Source: CAZCTC01 sp964501335 (lineage in GTDB: Bacteria; Chloroflexota; Anaerolineae; B4-G1; SLSP01). Taken from it: DNA of 64,000 nt. The DNA lies in the NCBI GenBank assembly GCA_964501335.1, contig CAZCTC010000020.1, positions 51,906-115,905 on the forward strand, in the 5' to 3' direction. The position numbers were made by a program, and so were the translations under genes. This document shows, one piece after another, positions 42,744 to 50,598 of this stretch (the first letter of the stretch is position 1; every line of letters begins with the position of its first letter). The notes under the pieces are model-generated. The model saw only the letters and a list, made by a program, of their open reading frames with translations. It had not been told where the DNA came from and did not search any database.

Positions 42744-44363
42744 CTACGGCTTCAGCACCAACGGCAAATAAATCTTCCGATCCGGCCAGAACGGCACATT
42801 GGAAAGCAACGAATCACCCCCCGCATTTTGGGTCTTCATCGCCGCAAAGAAAGTCCCCCCGTTGTAAGGAACCGACACCGTCACCACCGCCGTCGGACTG
42901 ACCACCGTCGCAAGCGCCGAAGCCCCGGCCCATCCCGCCGCCGGGATCATCGTCGAACTGTAACGCAACGTCCCCGTCACCGCTCCCGCCGGCCAGCTCC
43001 AGGCCAGCGTCACCGTCATCGTCCCGACCGTCGTCACCACCCGCGTGATCCGCAAATCCCCCACCGCCGCCGGCACCGCAATCCCATATTCATCCGCGCC
43101 GATATCCCGGGCCGCCCCCAACGGACGTGTTTGACCGTCGATATCGCCGTCGCACAGCCCGGCAGCCAGCGCCGTCCCATGGTCGATCGCCGCACCGGCG
43201 CCGGCCGCCAGATGCAAATTGCCGTTCGCCCCATCCACAAACAACGTCAAAGGCTGGCCGGCCAGATTGGAAGTCTGCACGGCCGTCGCGCCGTCCCGCT
43301 CCCGCAACGTATGGCTCGCCAGATTGTTCGTCAACGTGACCGAAGTATTGGCAAAACGCCACTCAATCGAAGAAAAGGCCGGCGCTTGAGTCGTCGCCAC
43401 CGTATTGTGATAGACCGCCACCCGGCAGGCATTCCAGAAACAGAGCCCGCAATCCATCCCCGACGCCGAAGCAAACAGTCCGGCCTGATTGGCAAAGACA
43501 AAGTTGTTCCGCACCGTCCCGCCGTAATGATCCACAAAGCCCGAAGTGCCCGGACAGGGCGTATCGCCATAATTCCGGGAACTCCCCGAAGTCCCCAGCC
43601 CGAACCCCACCCCCCGGGCATTGTTAAAGAGATAATTCCGCTCCACCACCGTGTCACGGCTGGCGCTCCAGAAATGCACCGCATGCTCCGAAAGGCCGCT
43701 GGCACACCAGAACCCCGAGATCCGATTATCCCGAATAACCCAGTTCCGGGCCTGATGGCCGTCGATCCCGCCGGTATAACAGTTGTTCTGGATATAGGGC
43801 CGCCCGACATCGGTCAGCTCGATCACCGAACAGGCCACCACGCCATTGTCGGGAAAATGGGTCTTGGCTCCGTTAGCATTGATCTTAATCCCCTGCTGCC
43901 GGGGATCGATGATGTGAACATTGTAGATCAACGTATTGAGCGTATCCCCGCTGTCGCTGCCCACCACATGGATCGGATGCGTGCCGGCCCGCTTCACCGT
44001 CAGATCGGCGATGGTAATATTGGAAGCCAGCACCGTGATGATCTCCGTCCCTTCATAATTGTCATCCAGGATCACCGCTTCCCGATTGCCGCTCGCCGAA
44101 CGCAAGGTCACATTCGGCGTATCCATCCAGAGATAATGGCCATTCTGCCCCAGATTGTACGTGCCGTTGGCCAGCAAAATCGTCGTATTGGGCACATTCT
44201 CATTGACGGCCGTCCAGAGCTGCGCCTCCGTCGTCACCGTCACCACCCGCCCCGTCGCCGGCGGCAACGGGGGACACCCTTGCGCCGCCACCGGCCCCCG
44301 CCAGAACCACATCACCATCCCCCACAACAACCATCCCCCCACCAGAATCATTGCCCGTCGCAT
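42744..44363 (-). CDS. Secreted right-handed parallel beta-helix protein
   Basis: 539 aa; AGGAGGAGG upstream. Signal peptide ~1-28 (WFWRGPVAAQG). The domain at ~40-400 has pectate-lyase-like beta-helix repeats (NTTILLANGTYNLG, APNVTLRS-like turns, NGVVACSVIELTDV, NNARGVGFGLGTSG, VRNNFVFANQAGLF). An FN3-like region (~430-525) follows and the chain ends in KIYLPLVLKP. Probably a polysaccharide-active or carbohydrate-binding surface protein; I cannot assign catalytic residues. Five to six Cys residues may form disulfides. Confidence 0.82.
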   Translation of the reverse strand: MRRAMILVGGWLLWGMVMWFWRGPVAAQGCPPLPPATGRVVTVTTEAQLWTAVNENVPNTTILLANGTYNLGQNGHYLWMDTPNVTLRSASGNREAVILDDNYEGTEIITVLASNITIADLTVKRAGTHPIHVVGSDSGDTLNTLIYNVHIIDPRQQGIKINANGAKTHFPDNGVVACSVIELTDVGRPYIQNNCYTGGIDGHQARNWVIRDNRISGFWCASGLSEHAVHFWSASRDTVVERNYLFNNARGVGFGLGTSGSSRNYGDTPCPGTSGFVDHYGGTVRNNFVFANQAGLFASASGMDCGLCFWNACRVAVYHNTVATTQAPAFSSIEWRFANTSVTLTNNLASHTLRERDGATAVQTSNLAGQPLTLFVDGANGNLHLAAGAGAAIDHGTALAAGLCDGDIDGQTRPLGAARDIGADEYGIAVPAAVGDLRITRVVTTVGTMTVTLAWSWPAGAVTGTLRYSSTMIPAAGWAGASALATVVSPTAVVTVSVPYNGGTFFAAMKTQNAGGDSLLSNVPFWPDRKIYLPLVLKP

Positions 44364-44382
44364 CGCTTTCCTCCTCCTAAAA

Positions 44383-44410
44383 TTGACATATTTTGCATTC
44401 CAGCTATAGT
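44383..44410 (+). promoter_or_regulatory. Promoter of the epimerase gene
   Basis: Perfect TTGACA (44383-44388), 16-nt spacer, TATAGT (44405-44410). The leader to ATG 44521 is about 100 nt. Confidence 0.65.
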
Positions 44411-44520
44411 TACTCTAACTAAAATAAAACCATTGCGATCGCCCTGGAAAAGCAAAAGAAAAAACGACCTGATCGACAAAATTTCTTCCTGTCTACTTTC
44501 TACTTCAAAAGAGGAACACT

Positions 44521-45453
44521 ATGAAAATCTTACTCACCGGCGCCTCCGGCTTTATCGGACGCCATCTCCTGCCCCTGCTGACCGAAAAAGCCCCCCGGCT
44601 GCTTCTGCTGCCCCACGATCCGGCCCGCGCCACGTTAGAAAACCAGTACGAAGTTGTCACAGGGGATATCACCCGCATGGAAACGCTCCCACGGGCCCTG
44701 GAAGGGATCACCCATGTCATTCATCTGGCGGGAAAAGTAGAAGGAGGTCGCGGCGAACCGGCCGATTTCATGCACACCAACGCCGACGGCATCGCGGCCC
44801 TGGCCACTGTGGCTCGAGAGGCCAATGTCAAACAGTTCATCTATACCAGCAGCATCACCGTCTACGGGCCGGTCCTCAATGCTACCGAAAAATATCCCGT
44901 ACGTCCCAACACCAACTATTCCAACAGTAAAGTCGCAGCCGAAAACGCCCTGCGCCATCTGCTGCCCTTCCATTACACCATCCTGCGCCTGCCGCTGGTG
45001 CTCGGTGCCGGCGATACCGGCTTTATGATCCCGGCCCTCCAGAGCATGCGCGAAAGCGGCAAAACCACCATCATCGGTTCCGGCAAAGCCTCCTGGTCGG
45101 TCGTCTCAGCTCAAGATGCCGCCCGGGCCTGCCTTCTCGCCCTCGATCATCCCGAGGCCCTCGAGAAAATCTACAATGTCGTCGGGGAAACTATCACCAA
45201 CGGCGAATTGCTTCGTGCCATGGGCGCCCTGGCCGGCTGCACCGGGGAAGTCAAACTGCCCTATGCCGTCGCCTGGATCGCCGCCGTCATCAGTGAATGG
45301 CGCGGACAAAAAGAACTCACCCGGGAACTGGTCGATACACTCAGCCAACCCCTCTCCATGGACGGCACAAACTTTGCCCGCCTCGGCTTCACCCCGACGG
45401 TCTCCTGGCAGGAAGCCCTGAATCAAAGCGTCGTTACAAAACCTGGAAATTAA
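44521..45453 (+). CDS. NAD-dependent epimerase/dehydratase (extended SDR)
   Basis: 310 aa. Rossmann motif TGASGFIGRH at the N terminus, IHLAGKVEG, and catalytic Ser (YTSSITVYG) and Tyr/Lys (YSNSKVAAE). The substrate is probably a nucleotide sugar or isoprenoid-like carbonyl compound and is not determined. AGAGG precedes the ATG. It is a single-gene unit between its own promoter and a hairpin element. Confidence 0.85.
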   Translation: MKILLTGASGFIGRHLLPLLTEKAPRLLLLPHDPARATLENQYEVVTGDITRMETLPRALEGITHVIHLAGKVEGGRGEPADFMHTNADGIAALATVAREANVKQFIYTSSITVYGPVLNATEKYPVRPNTNYSNSKVAAENALRHLLPFHYTILRLPLVLGAGDTGFMIPALQSMRESGKTTIIGSGKASWSVVSAQDAARACLLALDHPEALEKIYNVVGETITNGELLRAMGALAGCTGEVKLPYAVAWIAAVISEWRGQKELTRELVDTLSQPLSMDGTNFARLGFTPTVSWQEALNQSVVTKPGN

Positions 45454-45464
45454 TCGCCCCAAAA

Positions 45465-45551
45465 CCGCAGAAAAAAAGCCTATGTTTTGGCGCGCTTGAG
45501 AAAGCGCGCCAAAACATAAACAAAAAAGTTCTCTTCCCCATCCCACACGTA
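45465..45551 (+). repeat. Dispersed hairpin element
   Basis: 17-bp stem 45481-45497 / 45502-45518 (core TTGGCGCGCTT), then AAGTTCTCTTCCCCATCCCA and a truncated body. It acts as a likely terminator for the converging epimerase and GNAT genes. Confidence 0.7.
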
Positions 45552-45573
45552 TTCAACCATTTAACCCAATGGG

Positions 45574-46134
45574 TTATTTAGAATCCCAATCCTCACGATA
45601 AACCCGATAGATATAAGCATATACCGGCATCCGATACCCCAAACTCTCCACCGGCACATCGAAAAAGCATTCCCCTTCGCGCCGACCACCCACAGCTTCC
45701 TGCATTTTAATAGAAGGGATATTCCCCACATTCGGCGTTGCCTGAACCGCCCGACAATCAGTATGTTCAAAAAGGTAATCCAGTAAACCGCGTTTGATCT
45801 CCACACCATAATGCTGTCCCCAAAAAGCTGGAGCGAGCTTCACATCGGTTTCGGCAATCCCCTCTCCATCCGGCGCACCTAGATAACATTCTCCAACGAT
45901 TTCCCCGGTCGACTTCAACTCAGCCAGCAACTTCGCCCCCCATATCGATTCCTGCGGTTGGGTTAGTTGAAGCCGCACTTCCTCTTTTGTAATCCGTAAC
46001 CCCTGTGGAAATCCCACCTGAGCCATCACTTGCGGATTCGTCCACAACGTCCACAGAAAATCCACATCCCTATCCACAGGTTGCGCACATCGAATCCGCA
46101 ACCGCTTTGTCTGGAAAACTTCATCGCTCATCAT
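45574..46134 (-). CDS. GNAT-family N-acetyltransferase (RimJ/RimL type)
   Basis: 186 aa. It starts in the RimL style (TKRLRIRCAQPVDRDVDFLW), with a GECYLGAPDGEGIAETDVKL strand pair, the acetyl-CoA loop region AFWGQHYGVEIKRGLLDYLF and ATPNVGNIPSIKMQEAVGG. It could acetylate a ribosomal protein, an antibiotic or a small molecule; the sequence does not say which. Two adjacent ATG-type starts are possible. Confidence 0.82.
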   Translation of the reverse strand: MMSDEVFQTKRLRIRCAQPVDRDVDFLWTLWTNPQVMAQVGFPQGLRITKEEVRLQLTQPQESIWGAKLLAELKSTGEIVGECYLGAPDGEGIAETDVKLAPAFWGQHYGVEIKRGLLDYLFEHTDCRAVQATPNVGNIPSIKMQEAVGGRREGECFFDVPVESLGYRMPVYAYIYRVYREDWDSK

Positions 46135-46200
46135 TTCTAAAACAGCCCTTCATACACATCCCTCTGCGGACACCGCTGCCCGCCTGATTCAACCGGCCCT

Positions 46201-46228
46201 ATTATAATTCAACTTACTCTCACTTCAA
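46201..46228 (-). promoter_or_regulatory. Promoter of the GNAT gene
   Basis: Minus-strand TTGAAG (46223-46228), 16-nt spacer, perfect TATAAT (46201-46206), about 67 nt before the start at 46134. Confidence 0.65.
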
Positions 46229-46231
46229 AAA

Positions 46232-46260
46232 TTGACTTTCTTTTGTTTCGCTCTTACTAT
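46232..46260 (+). promoter_or_regulatory. Promoter of the membrane-protein gene, back to back with the GNAT promoter
   Basis: TTGACT (46232-46237), 17-nt spacer, TACTAT (46255-46260). Only three bases separate its -35 from the -35 of the divergent GNAT promoter. Confidence 0.55.
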
Positions 46261-46289
46261 AAATCCAGCAAAATCATCAGGAGGCGGCA

Positions 46290-47327
46290 ATGCCGGACCC
46301 AGAATTACACTTTACTTCAAGAGACCTCGAACGTTGGGTCACCCAAGGGATACTCTCCCCAACACAACTCGAACAAATCCACCTCGACCTGCAAACCGTC
46401 ACCCCGTCCACCCCCATACCCGCGGAACCACGCAAAGGATTGAATCTGCTTACAATCGCCTATTACTTCGGCGGCTTCATGATTCTGGCCGCTTATGCCG
46501 TCTTCACCTTCACTATGTGGAATGATTTACAAAAACTCGGCCAAGTCCTCATCACTGCTGTTACCATCACGGGGCTCTGGATACTGGGTGCGATCCTGCG
46601 CCTGGTGGCGAAACTCGATCTACCGGGCAACATCTTGATCTTTGCCGGCGTCGGCATCTTCCCGGGGCTGATTTATCTGCTCCAATTTTTATCCTTCGGC
46701 AGATATTCCATCCACACCTACATTTCCAACGATATTTACAGCCTTTTCGTTGAATTTTCCGGCCTGGCGATAGCGGCACTGTTTCTTTTGATTGTACGGT
46801 TTCCCCTGCTCACCCTGTTGACCGCCGGCTGGACCTGGGCCCTTTCCCTCGATATTATCAATCGCTTCCAAGGCCCTTACGATAACTATATCAATCTCCG
46901 CACTGAAATTTGCACTGCACTCTTCGGCCTCACCATGCTGATCTTTGGAGTTCTGCTGCAACGCCGCACCCGACAGGATTACAGCTTCTGGTTTTATCTC
47001 TTCGGCCATCTCCAAATTCTGTTTGCCTTCACAGCCATCACGCTGGAAAAGGGAGAGCTTTGGGGCATCGCCTACATCCTGCTCTACCTGACCTTCATCA
47101 TTGCCAGCGCCTTACTTCAACGCCGCATCTTCCTGGTTTTCGGAGCCCTGGGTGCCTATTTCTATGCCGGCTATCTCACCTTCAGCGTCTTCAACGGCGC
47201 TCTCGGTTTTATCTTCGCCATGGGCCTCATGGGCCTCTTGATCATCTTCACCGCCATCGGCTACCAGAAATTCTTCCGCCCCTGGCTGGAAACACAGATC
47301 AAACGCTACAGACTCGTCAATAGATAA
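46290..47327 (+). CDS. DUF2157-like multi-spanning membrane protein
   Basis: 345 aa. AGGAGG is seven bases before the ATG. A short cytoplasmic N-terminal domain (HFTSRDLERWVTQGILSPTQ, typical of DUF2157-like proteins) is followed by about nine to ten membrane helices. Function unknown. Transcription from the adjacent promoter at 46232-46260 looks independent of its neighbours. Confidence 0.7.
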   Translation: MPDPELHFTSRDLERWVTQGILSPTQLEQIHLDLQTVTPSTPIPAEPRKGLNLLTIAYYFGGFMILAAYAVFTFTMWNDLQKLGQVLITAVTITGLWILGAILRLVAKLDLPGNILIFAGVGIFPGLIYLLQFLSFGRYSIHTYISNDIYSLFVEFSGLAIAALFLLIVRFPLLTLLTAGWTWALSLDIINRFQGPYDNYINLRTEICTALFGLTMLIFGVLLQRRTRQDYSFWFYLFGHLQILFAFTAITLEKGELWGIAYILLYLTFIIASALLQRRIFLVFGALGAYFYAGYLTFSVFNGALGFIFAMGLMGLLIIFTAIGYQKFFRPWLETQIKRYRLVNR

Positions 47328-47349
47328 TTCAGTGAGAGAATTTTTTATT

Positions 47350-47387
47350 TATATTTGGGCGCACTTCAGAAAGTGCGCCCAAATATA
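47350..47387. terminator. 17-bp hairpin terminator
   Basis: Perfect stem 47350-47366 / 47371-47387 (core TTGGGCGCACTT), loop CAGA, between convergent genes; no repeat body attached. Confidence 0.8.
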
Positions 47388-47399
47388 GACAAATAAACG

Positions 47400-48842
47400 C
47401 TACCCTCTGTACACCCGATAGACCGGCACCGGCTGCTCCACCCCTCGCAACGCCGCCTGCCGCCCTTCCAACTGATAGCCATACTCCGCCAGCAACGGCT
47501 CCAGCTCGATCTCTTTCAACAGAGCATCGGAAACATAGACTTCACTCGCCCCCGCCAGCCCCTGGATCCGCGACGCGATATTGACCGACTGCCCGAAATA
47601 ATCCAGCCGTTCGTCATTGACCACGGTCAACACCGGCCCATTGTAAAGCCCCACCTTCAACCCGGCCTCGTACCCCTGCCCGCGCCACTCCTCATTCAAC
47701 TGCTGCATCTTCTGCAACATGTCCAACGCGCAGGAAAATCCCCGCGCCGGGCTGACAAAGGCCGCCATCACCGCATCTCCCATCGTCTTGACAATCGCCC
47801 CCGAATGCAGCCGGATCGACTGGGCCAGCAGCTCAAAGTGCTTTTTGATAAACTGATAGGCCAGAATATCCCCCACCCGGTCGTACATCGCCGTCGACCC
47901 GCGCAGATCGGTAAACATAATGGTCAGATTCTTGATATTCAGGCTCAATGTCTCCGGCAACTGCTGCGTCCGGAAAAGATCGCGAAAACTCTGCGTATTG
48001 ATCAACCCGCTGGCCGTCAAATAGGGCACAATCGTCATCGGATGAGCGGCCTCGGTTGCCATGAATTCATCCAGATTGAAATAGTGATAGATCGTCCCCA
48101 ACCGCACCCGCGACCGATTATGGACGGTCAACTCATAATGCCCCGGCGCCACATGCAATTCCGCCGGGCGCATCCCCTGAGCCAGGATATTGATCTCTAT
48201 CTGATGATCGGCCGTCGGCCCCTCACTATCGAAAATGATCCAACACGAAGCATTATGCTCGATACTGGCCACCCGGTAGAAATACCCCGGTTCCCCATCC
48301 ACGGAGATCGAAAACGATTCATCCGGCGCCAACACCTGAAAAGCCCGGAACGTTTCCTCGGCATAATCCAGAAAAGGGCGCTGCTTTTGATAGTTGGGGG
48401 AGAAATAATAACGGACGTAACTATTCGCATCCCGCAACGGATCGATTGGCAGCGCCTTGATCTCCGGATGGATCGCAAACGACACATCGACCTGCCCATC
48501 CAGATAGGTCGGCACATCCACATTGCACATCTGGCAATGAAACATCTCCGCTTCCAGTTCATCCAGATCCTGGTGGTTGTTGGCAATGCCGCCACAATAG
48601 GGACAAACCATGTTATAGGAGAAATCGAAAAGTCCCACTTTAGCGCCATGGATAAAAAGGTCCAGCGTCGCCGCCTCATCCCAGCCTTGTTGTTGAGCAA
48701 AAGAAAGGGGATTGATCCGGAGCAAATCCCAATCGTCCATCCCTTTCAAAACAGGGCCCAACTGTTCCAGATAATCGGATTTCAGCTCCCGGAACGCTTT
48801 CAACGTCTCAATTTTGTTCTGCAACGCATTTTCGTTCATCAT
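47400..48842 (-). CDS. Class III adenylate/guanylate cyclase with DUF5939-type N-terminal domain
   Basis: 480 aa; GAGGAGGGG precedes two adjacent ATGs. The N-terminal ~270 aa resemble the DUF5939 region found before some cyclases, with a small zinc-ribbon-like CPYCGG..CQMC pair. The C-terminal cyclase homology domain (~300-480) has FTDLRGSTAMYDRVGD (first metal Asp), KTMGDAVMAAF (second metal Asp), KVGLYNGPV and FGQSVNIASRI (Asn and Arg of the transition state). Product cAMP or cGMP. Soluble. The cNMP-binding kinase at 16367 is a possible downstream reader. Confidence 0.9.
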   Translation of the reverse strand: MMNENALQNKIETLKAFRELKSDYLEQLGPVLKGMDDWDLLRINPLSFAQQQGWDEAATLDLFIHGAKVGLFDFSYNMVCPYCGGIANNHQDLDELEAEMFHCQMCNVDVPTYLDGQVDVSFAIHPEIKALPIDPLRDANSYVRYYFSPNYQKQRPFLDYAEETFRAFQVLAPDESFSISVDGEPGYFYRVASIEHNASCWIIFDSEGPTADHQIEINILAQGMRPAELHVAPGHYELTVHNRSRVRLGTIYHYFNLDEFMATEAAHPMTIVPYLTASGLINTQSFRDLFRTQQLPETLSLNIKNLTIMFTDLRGSTAMYDRVGDILAYQFIKKHFELLAQSIRLHSGAIVKTMGDAVMAAFVSPARGFSCALDMLQKMQQLNEEWRGQGYEAGLKVGLYNGPVLTVVNDERLDYFGQSVNIASRIQGLAGASEVYVSDALLKEIELEPLLAEYGYQLEGRQAALRGVEQPVPVYRVYRG

Positions 48843-48947
48843 CGGTACCCCTCCTCACATCTGAGCATCCCACCCGCCAGCGCGGGTCAATTTCCCTGAA
48901 GGCCTGAAGTGTATCACATTCTTAAAAATATAAACAAAAAGTACCCC

Positions 48948-48975
48948 TTGACGCCCCATTTAAACGTGCTATGAT
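48948..48975 (+). promoter_or_regulatory. Promoter upstream of the hydrolase gene and hairpin element
   Basis: TTGACG (48948-48953), 16-nt spacer, TATGAT (48970-48975). Between it and the hydrolase start at 49236 lies a full dispersed element with its hairpin, so transcripts may be attenuated. Confidence 0.6.
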
Positions 48976-49024
48976 CCTTCCCCTGTCTTAACATCAGAAC
49001 CAAAGAGCAAATTAAAAATCGACG

Positions 49025-49181
49025 ACCTGGGCGGTTAATCTGGGAAAAAGCCCATTTTTTCGGCGGCTTTCTGAAACCGCCAAAAAAAATGATTAAAAAT
49101 AATTTCTCTTCCCATCCTGCGCGTCGTTACTTAACAAACAAAAGTCCTATGCGGGACGCTGACAGCGCACACCGCCCAGGT
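49025..49181 (+). repeat. Dispersed element with compensated terminal inverted repeats
   Basis: ACCTGGGCGGT (49025-49035) and ACCGCCCAGGT (49171-49181) are exact complements although they differ from the intact copy at two positions on each side. The hairpin at 49053-49091 is imperfect. Body: TTTCTCTTCCCATCCTGCGC, GTCGTTAC, TGCGGGACGCT. Confidence 0.75.
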
Positions 49182-49235
49182 TAAAAAATTATCCGGCTTA
49201 ACTGAAGAAAGAAGAAAAAAGTGAAGGAAGTTTCA

Positions 49236-50156
49236 ATGCCGCATCGCGAATTCATCACCATCAATGGCACCCGCCTCTCCTATTTGGATTACGGCGGCAA
49301 TGGGGCCCCCCTGCTGGCCCTCCACGGCCATTACGGCTGCGGCCGCATGTTCGACACGGTCGCCCGCGCCCTGCAAAATTCCTACCATTTCATCGCCCTG
49401 GATCAACGCGGCCACGGCTGGAGCGACAGCCCCGACGACTACTCCCGCGCCGCCTATCTCACCGACATCCTCGGCCTGATCCGTACCCTGGAGCTGGGTC
49501 CCGTCATCCTGTTGGGCCATTCCCTGGGCGGCCTCAACGCCTATCAATTCGCCGCCCGCCATCCCGGCATGGTGCGCGCCCTGATCGTGGAAGACATCGC
49601 CGCCCAAATCAATCTCCAGCCCCTTTCCACGGCCGACTGGCCCGAACGCTTCCCCAATCTCCGCACCGTCACCCAATTCCTGGCCGAAAAAGGCTTCGCC
49701 AACGATACCTACTTCCTGGAAAGCCTGGTCGAATATCCCGACGGCTGGGGCTTCCGCTTCCATTACGAAACCATGCAGCGCTCGCAGCAACTCATCGCCG
49801 GCAACTGGTGGGGCGACTGGCTGGGCTCATCCTGCCCCGCCATCCTCCTGCACGGCCATCAAAGCTGGGCCCTCACCACGCCCCACGCCCATGAGATGGT
49901 CAACCGCCGCCCCAATACCCGCCTGGCCGAATTCCCCGAATGCGGCCACACGATCCATGACGACGATCCGGCCGGTTTCATCGCCGCCCTTCAGGATTTT
50001 CTGGATGACCTGCCTACCTCCACCGCCCGGGCCCTGCCCCGCTACTTTCCGGAAAACGACCCGGAACCCGGACCTCGAATCGGAGCCACGCCAACCCTTT
50101 ACGGCACGATGGCCGAAAAGCTCATCGCCCGTCGCACCGGCCCCCGCATCCGCTAA
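49236..50156 (+). CDS. Alpha/beta hydrolase
   Basis: 306 aa. I chose the ATG at 49236 because AAGGAAG lies six bases upstream; an in-frame GTG five codons earlier is the alternative. Oxyanion-hole motif ALHGHYGCG, nucleophile Ser96 in LLGHSLGGL, and C-terminal catalytic His in ECGHTIHDDDP. The usual acid position after strand 7 reads HGHQSWALTT without Asp, so the third triad residue may be elsewhere. Substrate unknown. The 48843-49235 gap holds a promoter and a dispersed element. Confidence 0.85.
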   Translation: MPHREFITINGTRLSYLDYGGNGAPLLALHGHYGCGRMFDTVARALQNSYHFIALDQRGHGWSDSPDDYSRAAYLTDILGLIRTLELGPVILLGHSLGGLNAYQFAARHPGMVRALIVEDIAAQINLQPLSTADWPERFPNLRTVTQFLAEKGFANDTYFLESLVEYPDGWGFRFHYETMQRSQQLIAGNWWGDWLGSSCPAILLHGHQSWALTTPHAHEMVNRRPNTRLAEFPECGHTIHDDDPAGFIAALQDFLDDLPTSTARALPRYFPENDPEPGPRIGATPTLYGTMAEKLIARRTGPRIR

Positions 50157-50246
50157 GGGGTCGTAAAAGAATAACTTACCGATTTTTATAGCGTTTTCCC
50201 CTGAAAATTCGGGAACTTATAAATTTACAGACCCTAAGTTAAAAAA

Positions 50247-50279
50247 TTCGCGCGCCGGCCAGTCGGGTCGGCGCGCGAA
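50247..50279. terminator. GC-rich hairpin terminator
   Basis: Stem of about 14 bp (50247-50260 / 50266-50279, core TTCGCGCGCCGG, one G-T), flanked by A and T runs, between convergent genes. Confidence 0.75.
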
Positions 50280-50296
50280 AAAAGACAAAAGCAAAT

Positions 50297-50587
50297 TCAG
50301 GAATTTCGAATCACCACCGGCAGATAAAGCCGATATTCTACCGGCACCATGGCCACACTACTGAAAAAACCTCCCTGCAAAGTATAACCACCGACACTGA
50401 CGGCCTCCGCATCGGGTTGACCGGCCACCCCGCTCAACGTATAAGCCCCCGCCGTTACATTAAGCGCTCCTCCATTATCAACCGTCCACCACGAAAGATC
50501 GTACCCACCCCCTTGAGCCACCACGGCTCCCGTCAGCCCCAAAGTTGCCAACAAAACCACTCCCAGGATCCAACCCTTCCGTCTCAT
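50297..50587 (-). CDS. Small secreted protein ending in YLPVV motif
   Basis: 96 aa from the ATG at 50587 (AGGAGG eight bases upstream). Signal peptide ~1-24 (VVLLATLGLTGAVVAQG). The mature part is a short repeat-type beta segment, YDLSWWTVDNGG, GAYTLSGVAGQPDAE and GGYTLQGGFF, and the chain ends EYRLYLPVVIRNS. I know this pattern as common in Chloroflexota secreted proteins but not a function. It follows the seven-repeat protein by 11 nt and is probably co-transcribed. Confidence 0.75.
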   Translation of the reverse strand: MRRKGWILGVVLLATLGLTGAVVAQGGGYDLSWWTVDNGGALNVTAGAYTLSGVAGQPDAEAVSVGGYTLQGGFFSSVAMVPVEYRLYLPVVIRNS

Positions 50588-50598
50588 CTCCCTGCCTC

